The notes under the pieces were generated by a model. That model was given only the letters and a program-made list of their open reading frames with translations. It was not told where the DNA came from and did no database searches. From Mycolicibacterium sp. CBMA 226 (GTDB lineage: Bacteria; Actinomycetota; Actinomycetes; Mycobacteriales; Mycobacteriaceae): 64,000 nt of DNA. Where the stretch lies: NCBI RefSeq assembly GCF_009729075.1, contig NZ_VTGY01000020.1, positions 124,001 to 188,000 of the forward strand. Reading direction: 5' to 3'. The position numbers and the translations under genes were made by a program. Shown piece by piece: positions 53,466 to 61,973 of the stretch (positions within the stretch are counted from its first letter, which is position 1; the number at the start of each line of letters is the position of its first letter).

Positions 53466-53507
53466 AGAATAGCTTGACAAGACAACTGTCATACTAAGAC
53501 ACTCGTC
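53466..53507. promoter_or_regulatory. Direct-repeat operator of the LmrA-like regulator
   Basis: AGAC-AACT-GTC (53480-53490) and AGAC-ACTC-GTC (53497-53507) are two copies of the AGAC-N4-GTC pattern spaced 17 bases apart, the spacing and core known for LmrA/YxaF-type TetR sites. The leftward -10 TATTCT (53466-53471) is adjacent. Both divergent genes would be controlled together. Confidence 0.65.
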
Positions 53508-53509
53508 CT

Positions 53510-54550
53510 ATGTTGACGATGCAGTCCCTGACCTTGCTCGGTACCGGCTCTCTGCGATGGGACGATGTCGCCGCACCGAGCCTCACCGGCGCGGGCGAGG
53601 CCATCGTGCGACCGGTGGCCGTGGCGACGTGCGACCTCGATGCGCTCGTCCTGCGCGGGGCCTACCCATTGCCGGGTCCATACCCGCTGGGGCATGAAGG
53701 CGTCGCGGAAGTGGTGGAAATCGGCTCGGACGTGCACTCGGTATCGGTCGGGGACCTGGTCGTCGTGCCATTCCAAATCTCCTGTGGCACTTGCGAACCC
53801 TGCCGACGCGGCCGCACCGGCAACTGCGCGAGCCATCCGCGGATGTCGACCTACGGGCTGGGGCAGATGGGCGGGCTGCAGTGGGGCGGCCTGTTGGCCG
53901 ACCTGGTCCGGATCCCGCACGCCGACGCCATGCTGGTCCCCGTGCCTCCCGGTGTCGCCCCGGCCGCCATTGCCAGCGCCAGTGACAACATCCCGGACGC
54001 CTGGCGGGCGGTGGGACCGCAACTCGAAGCGGAACCCGGTGCGGAGGTGCTGGTGGTCGGCGGCGACGGCGGGACGCACTCGATAGGGCTGTACGCAGTG
54101 GGACTGGCGTTGGCCGCCGGGGCCGCTGCGGTGACCTACATCGACACCGATCCGCGGCGGCTCGCCATCGCGGACAAGTACGGCGCGACGGTCATCGACG
54201 GCCTACCGGAGCGGAAGGCCGGTAGTTTCCCGATCACTGTCGATTCCAGTGGCACGGAAGCCGGGCTACGTTGCGCGCTCAACAGCACCGCTGCGGATGG
54301 CGTGTGCACGAGTACCTCTGTGTACCTTCAGGATCCGGCCATTCCGATGTTCGCGATGTACTCGCGATGCTGCACCCTGCACGCCGGCCGTGCACACGTC
54401 CGACCGGCGATTCCCAAGGTGCTGGCGCTCGTCGCGGCAGGAAAGTTCGATCCGGCACTCGTCACCACCAGCTACGCCTCCTGGGCTGACGCCATTGATG
54501 CGCTCACGGAGCCCACGATGAAAGTCGTTATCACACAGGAAAATTCGTAG
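53510..54550 (+). CDS. Zinc-dependent MDR alcohol dehydrogenase
   Basis: 346 residues. The structural-zinc lobe CGTCEPCRRGRTGNC (about 91-105) has four cysteines in the usual spacing. The GHEGVAEVVEIGSDV motif marks the catalytic region, but the usual catalytic Cys in GxCGxD appears as ATCDLDAL, so the catalytic site is somewhat altered. The Rossmann stretch is VLVVGGDGGTHSIGL. Starts at ATG 53510 or 53519. It is divergent from the LmrA-like regulator. Substrate unknown; alcohols or polyols. Confidence 0.83.
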   Translation: MLTMQSLTLLGTGSLRWDDVAAPSLTGAGEAIVRPVAVATCDLDALVLRGAYPLPGPYPLGHEGVAEVVEIGSDVHSVSVGDLVVVPFQISCGTCEPCRRGRTGNCASHPRMSTYGLGQMGGLQWGGLLADLVRIPHADAMLVPVPPGVAPAAIASASDNIPDAWRAVGPQLEAEPGAEVLVVGGDGGTHSIGLYAVGLALAAGAAAVTYIDTDPRRLAIADKYGATVIDGLPERKAGSFPITVDSSGTEAGLRCALNSTAADGVCTSTSVYLQDPAIPMFAMYSRCCTLHAGRAHVRPAIPKVLALVAAGKFDPALVTTSYASWADAIDALTEPTMKVVITQENS

Positions 54551-54612
54551 TGATGGTGGCATCGCCCTCGTCAGTGCCCGCGACCGGGTACTCGACGGCG
54601 CCCCGATAGACG

Positions 54613-57492
54613 TCACCTCTCCGTTGGAGTCAAATCCTCCTCAAAGGTGTCTTCAGCTGGCTTCGGCCACGCTGCCGGCACCGGACGCTGACGCACGATC
54701 TGAGGCCACCAGAACCACTTGCCCAGTAGTGCGGCGATAGACGGCGTCATGAACGACCGCACCACCAACGTGTCGAACAGCAGGCCCAGTCCGATGGTCG
54801 TACCGATCTGCCCGAGGATCATGAGTGGGCTGAAGATGAACGCCGCCATCGTGGCGGAGAAGACCAGACCGGCCGCGGTGACGACGCTGCCGGTGCCACC
54901 CATCGACCGGATGATGCCGGTGTTGAGGCCGGCATGCATCTCCTCTTTGAACCGGGACACCAGCAGGAGGTTGTAGTCCGCGCCGACGGCCAACAGCAGG
55001 ATGATGGCGAGCGGCACCACGACCCAGTACAGATGGATGCCGAAGATGTACTGCCACACCAGAACCGACAAGCCGATTGATGCGCCCAGCGACAACACGA
55101 CGGTGCCGACGATGACGGCCGCGGCCACGATGCTGCGAGTCACGATCACCATGATCAGCAGGATGAGCGCAACTGCCGCCAGTGCGGAGATCAACAGGTC
55201 GTACTTGGTGCCCTCTTGGATGTCCTTGTTGGTGGAGCCGATACCGGCGATGTAGATCTTGGCGTCCGACATGGGTGTCGCCTTGAGGGCATCGAACACC
55301 GCGTCCTTGATCGCGTTGATGTGCGGGATGGCCTCTGGGTCGGCGGGGTTGCCCTGGTGCGTCACGATCATCCGCGCCGCCTTGCCGTCGGGCGACAGGA
55401 ACAGCTTGAGCCCGCGTTTGAAGTCGGCGTTGTCGAAGGCCTCGGGCGGCAGGTAGAACGTGTCGTCGTTCTTGGCGTCGTCGAACGCCTTGCCCATGGC
55501 GGTGGCGTTCTTCAGCGCCTCGTCGCTCTGGGAGTTGGTACCACCGGTGGTCGCGTAATTCGACAGTGTCAGTTCGCGATTGCGTTCCTGGATGGCAATC
55601 TGCGGCGGAATCAGCGCCACCAATTGCGGTTGCAGGGCATCCAGCCGATCGAGGCTGGCGGTGATGTTGCCGAACTTGTCGGAGAGATCGGCGATCCCGT
55701 CCAGGGAGTCGAACACCGACCGCAATGCCGCGCACATGGGGATGTCGAAGCAGTGCGGCTCCCAGTAGAAGTAGTTGCGCAGCGGGCGGAATTGGTCATC
55801 GAAATCGGCGAGCTTGTCCCGCAGATCGTTGACCGTCACGACGGTGTCGTGGAACGCCTCGACCTGATCATGGGTCGCCGCGGCGCTCTGCTTCTGCAGC
55901 GCCAGCTGCTGCTTGAGCACGCCGATCGTGTTGTCGATCTCGCCCGCCTGCTTCAGCAGATCGTTCGCACGGTCCTTCTGGTAGCCCAGGTTCATGATCT
56001 GGCTCGCACTGGACGCACTGATCTGGAACGGGATGGAACTGTGGGTGATCGGCGTGCCGAGCGGACGCGTAATCGATTGCACCAGAGCAATTCCCGGGGT
56101 GTGCAGCACAGCCTTGGCGGCACGCTCGAGGATCAGCATGTCCGCCGGGTTCCGCATGTCGTGATCGGCTTCGATCATCACCAACTCGGGGTTGATGCGT
56201 GCTTCGGTGAAGTGCCTTTCGGCGGCCTCCATGCCGACGACGCCGGGTGCGCTGGCGGGGATGTACGGACGGTTGTCGTAGCTGACTTCGAAGCCGGGCA
56301 GTGCGAACACACCGATGAGCGCGATCGCGCCGGTCACTACCAGGATCGGTCCCGGCCAGCGCACGATGGCGGTACCGATGCGGCGCCAGCCCCGTGCCCG
56401 TTGGGCGACCTTGGGTTCGAGGAGTCCGAACCGGGTGGCGATCAACAATACTGCGGGACCGAGCGTGAGCGCGGCCGCCAACGTCACGAGAACGCCGAGA
56501 GCGGCCGGGATGCCGAGCGTTTGGAAGTAGGGGAGCCGGGTGAACTGCATGCATGCGACGGCGCCGGCGATGGTCAGGCCGGAGCCGACCATCACGTGGA
56601 CGGTGCCGTGCCACATGTCGTGGTACGCCGAGATCCGGTCCATGCCCTTGCCGCGTGCCTCCTGGTAGCGGCCGACGACGAAGATCGCGTAGTCGGTGCC
56701 GGCCGCGATGGCGAGCAGCGTCAACAGGTTTGTCGCGTAAGTGGACAGACCGATGACGCCGGCGTGTGCGAGCACCGCCACGACGCCGCGGGCGGCCGCG
56801 AGTTCGACGGCGACGGTCAGCAAGACGATGACCATCGAAACCAATGAGCGGTAGACGAACAGCAGCATGATGCCGATGACCAGGAAGGTGACACCGGTGA
56901 CCTCGTTGGTGCCCGCGCTGCCGACTTCGAAGTTGTCGGTCACCAGTGGCGAAGCACCGGTGATGTACGCCCGGATACCGGGCGGAGGCGGATCGTCGGC
57001 GACGATCTTGCGGACGGCGTCGACGGAGATGTTGGACATTGCTTCGCCCTGATTACCGCGCAGATACAGCTGCGTCAGGGCCGCCTTGCCGTCCTTGCTC
57101 TGCGAGCCGCCGGCGGTGAGCGGGTCACCCCAGAAGTCCTGGACGTGCTCGACGTGCTCGTTGTCGGCCTGGAGCCGCTTCACCAAACCGTCGTAGTAGT
57201 TGTGGGCTTCCGGACCGAGCGGCTGGTCGCCCTCGATCACGAGCATCGCCGCACTGTCGGAATCGAATTCGTGGAAGACCTTTCCGATGTGCCGCATCGC
57301 GAGGATGCCGGGCGCATCGGGTGCGTTCTGCCCGACCGAACGCTCCCAGCCGACTATTTCCAGCTGCGGCGCGATGGTGTTGGAAACGCCGGCGATCGCG
57401 ATCCAGATCAACAGGATCGGCAGTGCGAACTTGCGGATGAGCCGTGCCGGCAGGGCACCCTCGACGGCGGGATCGATGCGATGGTCGCTCAT
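54613..57492 (-). CDS. mmpL: MmpL-family RND transporter
   Basis: 959 residues, full length for MmpL proteins that export lipids, glycolipids or siderophores in mycobacteria. It has two RND halves, each with a large extracellular loop. The proton-relay Asp-Tyr pairs are visible in both: AAGTDYAIFVVGRY and AVGADYNLLLVSRF. The start overlaps the mmpS stop (ATGA), confirming coupling with its partner. It is divergent, beyond mmpS, from a TetR gene with candidate operators. Substrate unknown. Confidence 0.94.
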   Translation of the reverse strand: MSDHRIDPAVEGALPARLIRKFALPILLIWIAIAGVSNTIAPQLEIVGWERSVGQNAPDAPGILAMRHIGKVFHEFDSDSAAMLVIEGDQPLGPEAHNYYDGLVKRLQADNEHVEHVQDFWGDPLTAGGSQSKDGKAALTQLYLRGNQGEAMSNISVDAVRKIVADDPPPPGIRAYITGASPLVTDNFEVGSAGTNEVTGVTFLVIGIMLLFVYRSLVSMVIVLLTVAVELAAARGVVAVLAHAGVIGLSTYATNLLTLLAIAAGTDYAIFVVGRYQEARGKGMDRISAYHDMWHGTVHVMVGSGLTIAGAVACMQFTRLPYFQTLGIPAALGVLVTLAAALTLGPAVLLIATRFGLLEPKVAQRARGWRRIGTAIVRWPGPILVVTGAIALIGVFALPGFEVSYDNRPYIPASAPGVVGMEAAERHFTEARINPELVMIEADHDMRNPADMLILERAAKAVLHTPGIALVQSITRPLGTPITHSSIPFQISASSASQIMNLGYQKDRANDLLKQAGEIDNTIGVLKQQLALQKQSAAATHDQVEAFHDTVVTVNDLRDKLADFDDQFRPLRNYFYWEPHCFDIPMCAALRSVFDSLDGIADLSDKFGNITASLDRLDALQPQLVALIPPQIAIQERNRELTLSNYATTGGTNSQSDEALKNATAMGKAFDDAKNDDTFYLPPEAFDNADFKRGLKLFLSPDGKAARMIVTHQGNPADPEAIPHINAIKDAVFDALKATPMSDAKIYIAGIGSTNKDIQEGTKYDLLISALAAVALILLIMVIVTRSIVAAAVIVGTVVLSLGASIGLSVLVWQYIFGIHLYWVVVPLAIILLLAVGADYNLLLVSRFKEEMHAGLNTGIIRSMGGTGSVVTAAGLVFSATMAAFIFSPLMILGQIGTTIGLGLLFDTLVVRSFMTPSIAALLGKWFWWPQIVRQRPVPAAWPKPAEDTFEEDLTPTER

Positions 57493-57935
57493 GCCGTCTT
57501 GTCCAAGCAGGCGATGTAACCGTTCACGTGGTTCGTGGACCTTTCGTCCTTGACGATGCCGTTGACGGTGATGCGGCAGCCGATGGTGCTGCCGTCACCC
57601 TGCGCTCGCAGGTCTGCGTACATCGTCGGATCGTCGGTCGTCAGGGCCTGCGACCACGGCAGGGTGACGTTTTCGGCGCGCTGAGGCTGCGCATTGATGT
57701 CCAGAAAGTTGATGGTGGCCGTGGATCCTGGTGAACCGAAAACTTCGAACAACACCCGTTTCGGGTTGTATCCGGTGTTTTCCAGGGCTTCGGATCCGGG
57801 CCGCGATATCTCGTTGTCGGAACCGAAGATGCCCCGCAATCGGTCGACGCTGAACACCACCAGGGCGACCACCACGATCACCACGATGGCGATCCACCGC
57901 CGGCGTACCAACTTGCTCACCGAAAACTTGCTCAA
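57489..57935 (-). CDS. mmpS: MmpS-family membrane-anchored accessory protein
   Basis: 148 residues. A short basic N-terminus precedes one transmembrane helix (WIAIVVIVVVALVVFSVD), then the soluble MmpS domain with YNPKRVLFEVFGSPGSTATI and CRITVNGIVKDERST. MmpS proteins partner MmpL in export. The start is uncertain: TTG at 57935 has GAAAGG seven bases upstream; GTG at 57920 is the alternative (143 residues); the longer frame to 58046 is unlikely. Stop overlaps mmpL start. Confidence 0.9.
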   Translation of the reverse strand: MSKFSVSKLVRRRWIAIVVIVVVALVVFSVDRLRGIFGSDNEISRPGSEALENTGYNPKRVLFEVFGSPGSTATINFLDINAQPQRAENVTLPWSQALTTDDPTMYADLRAQGDGSTIGCRITVNGIVKDERSTNHVNGYIACLDKTA

Positions 57936-57993
57936 GCCACAGCCTTTCGACGCCCCCGTTGACGAACAGCCGCAGCAACTTCGCCGAATCGTC

Positions 57994-58080
57994 CCGTAAC
58001 GGAGAACGGTACGGTACCGTACGCCCGATCGCAACCGGATTGACATCTGAGCAAAACCCTGCGCTCAATGCCGTAACGGA
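57994..58080. promoter_or_regulatory. Repeated palindromic sites between mmpS and its TetR
   Basis: CCGTAACGGA occurs twice (57994-58003 and 58071-58080); each contains CCGT-A-ACGG, a perfect 9-base palindrome. Between them is a perfect 14-base palindrome, GTACGGT-ACCGTAC (58009-58022), with a similar CGGTACCG core. A TTGACA at 58040-58045 could be a -35. The arrangement in the divergent gap suggests cooperative TetR binding. Confidence 0.65.
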
Positions 58081-58141
58081 ATGCAACGCCGTGGTGTAAC
58101 TCTGGTATTCCATCTGTGTGCGGCGAGAAAGAGGTGTGGCG

Positions 58142-58741
58142 ATGTCCGATGACATATGCGATGCCTCAAGCTGCCCGTGGAGTGAGCGTGAAGCCGAACT
58201 CTTGGCGATCACGCTGGAACTGTTGCAGGAGCACGGGTACGACAGGCTGAGCGTCGAAGCCGTCGCGACGAAGGCCAAGGCCAGCAAGGCGACGATGTAC
58301 CGACGCTGGCCGTCGAAGGCGGATCTGGTGCTCGCCGCGTTCATCGAGGGCACCCGGAACTCCGCGGTGCCACCGCATACCGGTTCGCTGCGTGGAGATC
58401 TCCTCGAGATCGGGCGGGCGACGTGCGAGCAGGCTCAAGTGCACACGCGGACCATGCGGGCCGTGCTGAACGAGATGTCGCACAGTCCGGGCCTGCAGGC
58501 GGTGATGCAAGAGAAGTTCGTTCTCCAGCGCAAGTTGGTGCTCGACGGCGTTCTTGCCGACGCCGTCGCGCGCGGCGAGATCGACGCGGCGGCCATCGAC
58601 GAGGAGATTTTCGATCTGCTCCCGGGCTACCTGGTTTTCCGGGCACTGGTCTCGGACCGGCCGCCGACCGACGACACAGTGCGGATTCTGGTCGACGACG
58701 TGTTGCTGCCCAGCCTCACCCGCGTCCGGGCGCGGCCGTAG
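58142..58741 (+). CDS. TetR-family regulator of the mmpS-mmpL pair
   Basis: 199 residues from ATG 58142, with GAGGT seven bases upstream (an ATG-like start at 58118 is less good). The HTH reads LLAITLELLQEHGYDRLSVE, AKASKATMYRRWPSKADLVLA, of the common TetR/AcrR type with MYRRWPSK. C-terminal domain has YLVFRALVSDRPP. It abuts the convergent MFS stop. Divergent to mmpS-mmpL; a regulator of efflux pumps similar in arrangement to known mycobacterial MmpL5 repressors. Confidence 0.88.
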   Translation: MSDDICDASSCPWSEREAELLAITLELLQEHGYDRLSVEAVATKAKASKATMYRRWPSKADLVLAAFIEGTRNSAVPPHTGSLRGDLLEIGRATCEQAQVHTRTMRAVLNEMSHSPGLQAVMQEKFVLQRKLVLDGVLADAVARGEIDAAAIDEEIFDLLPGYLVFRALVSDRPPTDDTVRILVDDVLLPSLTRVRARP

Positions 58742-59953
58742 TCAGCGGCCGGCCAGCCGGTCACCGACCCACACGCCCAAGGCGGCCAGTGCGAACACGG
58801 CGCCCACGATGCTGGTCCCGGTCCATCCGCAATGCGCGTATGCGACCGTCGCGGCGATGGCTCCGAGACCCGTTCCGATCGAGTAGTAGACCATGTAGCC
58901 GCCGATGAGGCTCGTGGTCGCGGTGGGATCAGACTCGACAATGATGTGCTGATTGATGACGTGCAGGGCCTCCCCGGCGAAATCGAGTGCAACCAAGCCG
59001 ATTCCGAGAAGGAGCAGGGAACTTGGCGTCTGTGCGATGGCGAGCCAGGACGCGACGAACACGACGAGCATGCCACCGGTGGCGAGTTGAGCGCGGCCAG
59101 CATCGGCCCAGCGGCCTGCTCCTGATGCGCCGAGTGCCCCGGCGGCGCCGACGATGCCGAACAGTCCGATCTGCGTCGCGGTCAGGTGCCATGGCTCCGT
59201 GGCCAGCGGGAGTGCCATGGATCCCCGCGCCGCGCCGAAGCTGGCGAACATCAGTCCGCCGATGAAGCTTCTGATGCGAAACGCTCGGTCCTGCCGGCTG
59301 AGCCTGACCACGGAGGTGATCGCCCGACGGTAGGGTACGGCGACTTTCTCGACGGTGTCGGGCGGGAGCGTGGCGGCCAACCAGCCGCCGACCGCCACCA
59401 TCACAAGTGCCGCGACGACGAACACGGCTCGCCAGCCCCAAAAGCCGGCAATTGTGCCGGAAACCGTGCGAGCCAACAGGATTCCGAGCACAACGCCGGT
59501 GGTGACCACGCCCACGGTGCGGCCGCGCCGGTCAGGAGGGCTGCATGCCGCGGCGAAAGCCGTGATCACCTGAACAACCGTCGAGGCTGCCCCGAAGAGC
59601 GCGCAGAACACCAGGAACGTCCACGCTGACGGCGCGACGGCTGCGCCGAGTAGCCCGACCGCGGTCACTGCCAGCTGCGCGAGGATGATGCGGCGGCGGT
59701 CGAAGCGATCACCCAAAGGCACCACCAGGACCAGCCCGAGCAGGTATCCACCCTGCGTCGCCGTGGTCACCCAGCCCAGCTGCGCCGTCGACATGTGCAG
59801 CTGAACACCGAGGTCGTCGAGGAGTGGTTGGGCGTAATAGACGTTGGCCACTGCCGCGCCGCTGACGAAGGCGAGCAAGAGGGCCATTCCGGCGCCGATT
59901 GTCTGAATCTGCCGGGTATCCGGCTCGGTCGTGCACGGCATTCGATTGGCCAT
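58742..59953 (-). CDS. MFS transporter divergent from HxlR regulator
   Basis: 403 residues, about 12 membrane helices (MALLLAFVSGAAVANVYYAQP; LVLVVPLGDRFDRRRIILAQ is the MFS loop 2-3 motif; TVGVVTTGVVLGILLARTVSG). This group resembles drug and sugar efflux carriers (SotB/YdhP type). Starts: ATG 59953 or 59941. The stop codon directly abuts the TetR stop. It is divergent from HxlR (93 bases with two nested palindromes) and is probably controlled by it. Confidence 0.85.
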   Translation of the reverse strand: MANRMPCTTEPDTRQIQTIGAGMALLLAFVSGAAVANVYYAQPLLDDLGVQLHMSTAQLGWVTTATQGGYLLGLVLVVPLGDRFDRRRIILAQLAVTAVGLLGAAVAPSAWTFLVFCALFGAASTVVQVITAFAAACSPPDRRGRTVGVVTTGVVLGILLARTVSGTIAGFWGWRAVFVVAALVMVAVGGWLAATLPPDTVEKVAVPYRRAITSVVRLSRQDRAFRIRSFIGGLMFASFGAARGSMALPLATEPWHLTATQIGLFGIVGAAGALGASGAGRWADAGRAQLATGGMLVVFVASWLAIAQTPSSLLLLGIGLVALDFAGEALHVINQHIIVESDPTATTSLIGGYMVYYSIGTGLGAIAATVAYAHCGWTGTSIVGAVFALAALGVWVGDRLAGR

Positions 59954-59989
59954 CCCTCTGGAGCGTCCGACAAAGTGGTACTAGATTGA

Positions 59990-60026
59990 AACCAGACCAT
60001 AAGCAGTCTGGTTGCAATTTGCAACC
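59990..60026. promoter_or_regulatory. Nested palindromes between MFS and HxlR genes
   Basis: AACCAGAC (59990-59997) and GTCTGGTT (60006-60013) form a perfect inverted repeat with an 8-base gap. Overlapping it, GGTTGCAA-T-TTGCAACC (60010-60026) is a perfect 17-base palindrome. The two share GGTT. They lie 21 bases before the hxlR start, as expected for autoregulation and control of the divergent pump gene. Confidence 0.7.
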
Positions 60027-60046
60027 TGTCCAACGTCAGGGGTGTT

Positions 60047-60502
60047 ATGAGCAGTCGTCTGGCTCGATCCACGTGTCCGGTGTCGCGCACCGTCGATATC
60101 GTCGGGGACAAGTGGACGTTGATGATCCTTCGGGACGCGTTCGAGGGGTTGTCGCGGTTCTCGCAGTTCCAGCGCAGCCTCGGTATCGCGAAGAACATCC
60201 TGTCGGCGCGGTTACAGCACCTGGTCGAAGCCGGCGTGATGGAGTCGCGCCCCGACGCCGGCGGTTCGTCGTATCGGGAATACGTACTTACGCCCAAGGG
60301 GGAGAGTCTGTTTCACCTCGTGGTGGCGCTGCGTGAATGGGGTGCGGACAACGCGTTCACCGGCGATGAGCCCCGCACGTCGTACGTCGACTCGCGTGGC
60401 GGCGCGCCATTGCCGAGATTGACGTACCGAACGCCTGATGGCGACGACATCAAGCCTGAGCACACCCGGCCGGTGCGGCCGGACGACTGGGTTGCCCCAT
60501 GA
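60047..60502 (+). CDS. HxlR-family winged-helix regulator
   Basis: 151 residues. Typical HxlR pattern: CPVSRTVDIVGDKWTLMILR, FSQFQRSLGIAKNILSARL, LVEAGVMESR and LTPKGESLF. HxlR proteins sense electrophiles or other small molecules and control efflux or detoxification genes. CAGGGG upstream of the ATG at 60047. Its 3' end overlaps the EspR-like gene on the other strand by 53 bases. Confidence 0.88.
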   Translation: MSSRLARSTCPVSRTVDIVGDKWTLMILRDAFEGLSRFSQFQRSLGIAKNILSARLQHLVEAGVMESRPDAGGSSYREYVLTPKGESLFHLVVALREWGADNAFTGDEPRTSYVDSRGGAPLPRLTYRTPDGDDIKPEHTRPVRPDDWVAP

Positions 60503-60953
60503 CAAAGAAAGCTGTTGTCTCAGAACCTGGTTCGGCGTAGTGGATGTGGTCTTCGCGTGCGTCGGGCCGCCCGAGCACCTCGTCCCGCTGGCGGGGGGTC
60601 AACGTTATCAGCGCCGTGGTGAGGTCGCGGACAGACTGGTCATGGGCGAGGTCGAGCCAGTCGAGCTCGATGTCGAGTGCACGGGCATAGCGGGTATCGG
60701 TATCGAAATACTCGGCTTCGACGCCGAAGAATTCGGCCAGCATCTCCGCTGTGCGCAGGGAGGGGCACGCTCGCTTACCCGAGCGCAGCTGCGAAAGGTA
60801 GGGGGCCGACAGGCGGTATCCGCGGTCGCTCAGCGCTTCCGTCACCTCGAAGTTGCGATATGGCCCGCGCCCGGGCGGGTACACGACAGCGAACAATCGG
60901 TTGAGTCGTTCAGCGAAAGTGGCTGCGTCCACGGAAGGTTTCTTGATGGCCAT
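60450..60953 (-). CDS. EspR-like XRE-family DNA-binding protein
   Basis: 167 residues. The N-terminal half matches mycobacterial EspR and its paralogues: FAERLNRLFAVVYPPGRGPY and SAPYLSQLRSGKRACPSLRT (recognition helix), then a dimerisation region LDWLDLAHDQSVRDL. EspR binds many chromosomal sites and acts as a nucleoid-associated regulator. The C-terminal 30 residues (EDHIHYAEPGSETTAFF onward) go beyond EspR and overlap hxlR on the opposite strand. GGGGGA precedes the ATG at 60953. Confidence 0.82.
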   Translation of the reverse strand: MAIKKPSVDAATFAERLNRLFAVVYPPGRGPYRNFEVTEALSDRGYRLSAPYLSQLRSGKRACPSLRTAEMLAEFFGVEAEYFDTDTRYARALDIELDWLDLAHDQSVRDLTTALITLTPRQRDEVLGRPDAREDHIHYAEPGSETTAFFVMGQPSRPAAPAGCAQA

Positions 60954-61528
60954 GCGATTCCCCCTGAATCATGTTTCCTTGCAGTGACTTACGGAACGTC
61001 AGTTGATGACCGGGTCCGGCTGTCGGCCGAAGTGACTTGATGATTACCGCCCGGGGGTGCGGCGCCTGGGCAGGAAGCCGCAGGATGATGTTCGGGCGTG
61101 AACCCGTCGCACGCACGTTAGCTCATATTCCTGTGAACGCAACGCCAGCTAATGCTTGCGAAGAGTTGACGGGTCGGTGGGTTCATGGAATTCTCGTGAC
61201 ATCAGTTGAGTGCCAGTTGAGCCGGGGGGCTTGGGGCCGGTCTTCTCAAGGGGGATGCAGTGTTTCGTGATCTGCCGCGGGTTTCGCGGTGTCCCGTGTC
61301 GATGCTTGCGGTGCTCACCCTGCAGTAGTGGCGACCGTGGTGTTTGCAGGGCTGGTGGTTGCTGGTCGACCGCCGCGGCGTGACCATTGCCTGCTGGCGC
61401 CCCGCACCCTGCCATTTCACGGCGACGCGGAAGCGCCGTGCACGATATGGAGACATGAATTGAATTCTGTTGGACGGCATGGCTACTCCCAACACGACTG
61501 CGCAGAGTGGACCCAGGAGACCGCGGAC
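60954..61528 (+). other. 575-base gap upstream of EspR-like gene
   Basis: No supported gene. The open frames here have no family features. I see a weak inverted repeat (TTAGCT at 61118-61123, AGCTAA at 61147-61152) and several TTTGC/TTGCG motifs, which are too common to call EspR sites. It may include the promoter of the EspR-like gene and a leader of the following ORF. Confidence 0.4.
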
Positions 61529-61912
61529 ATGCTGGCGCTGGTGCGCAGCTCCGGCGTCCGCAAGCCGCCGCGCTCGGCGCAGCGCAACTCCGCGCACATC
61601 CCGGGCATGATCTGTCAACCGCCGCGCCCGGTACGTGTGGCGTACTGGTGGGCCACCGCCCTCCGGGCGCAGGGCTGGCGATTGTTCGAGGTTGGCGAAC
61701 AGATCGCCGGCGGCGGGTTCATTGCCGAGACCGGGCTGGTAGGCAATGAATCGGTGTGGATTATCTTTCCCCGCCACATGCCCGACGACGGCACCGAGGC
61801 GTCAGCGCTCGTCCATCAGCTTCAGCGCCTGACCTTCGACCAGCGGGACTACTTCCGCCGGCTCCTCGCCGCGGGATCCCGGGCGCCAGATTTCGCAGCG
61901 CCGGCTCAGTGA
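61529..61912 (+). CDS. Hypothetical protein upstream of WhiA paralogue
   Basis: 127 residues from ATG 61529, with AGGAG ten bases upstream. The open frame runs back to 61289, but that part has no start support. No known domain. It has an aromatic-rich stretch VAYWWATALRAQGWRLFEVG and ESVWIIFPRHMPDDGTEAS, with a helical C-terminus. It ends 61 bases before the WhiA-like gene on the same strand and may be expressed with it. Function unknown; it might be a partner or regulator. Confidence 0.55.
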   Translation: MLALVRSSGVRKPPRSAQRNSAHIPGMICQPPRPVRVAYWWATALRAQGWRLFEVGEQIAGGGFIAETGLVGNESVWIIFPRHMPDDGTEASALVHQLQRLTFDQRDYFRRLLAAGSRAPDFAAPAQ

Positions 61913-61973
61913 AGATTCTCGCTGCGGTGGATAGCCCGCGGCGACGACGGAACCAACGTGTTGTGGGGGATTT

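Noticed and set aside
60438..61040. 200-residue rightward ORF
   Set aside because: Antisense to the EspR-like gene, which has strong motifs; no homology on this strand.
61289..61528. Longer N-terminus for the ORF before the WhiA paralogue
   Set aside because: Composition differs, there is no ribosome-binding site at 61289, and the ATG at 61529 has AGGAG upstream.
60954..61528. EspR binding sites (TTTGC motifs)
   Set aside because: The motifs are short and expected often by chance in this sequence; no clustered pattern was seen.
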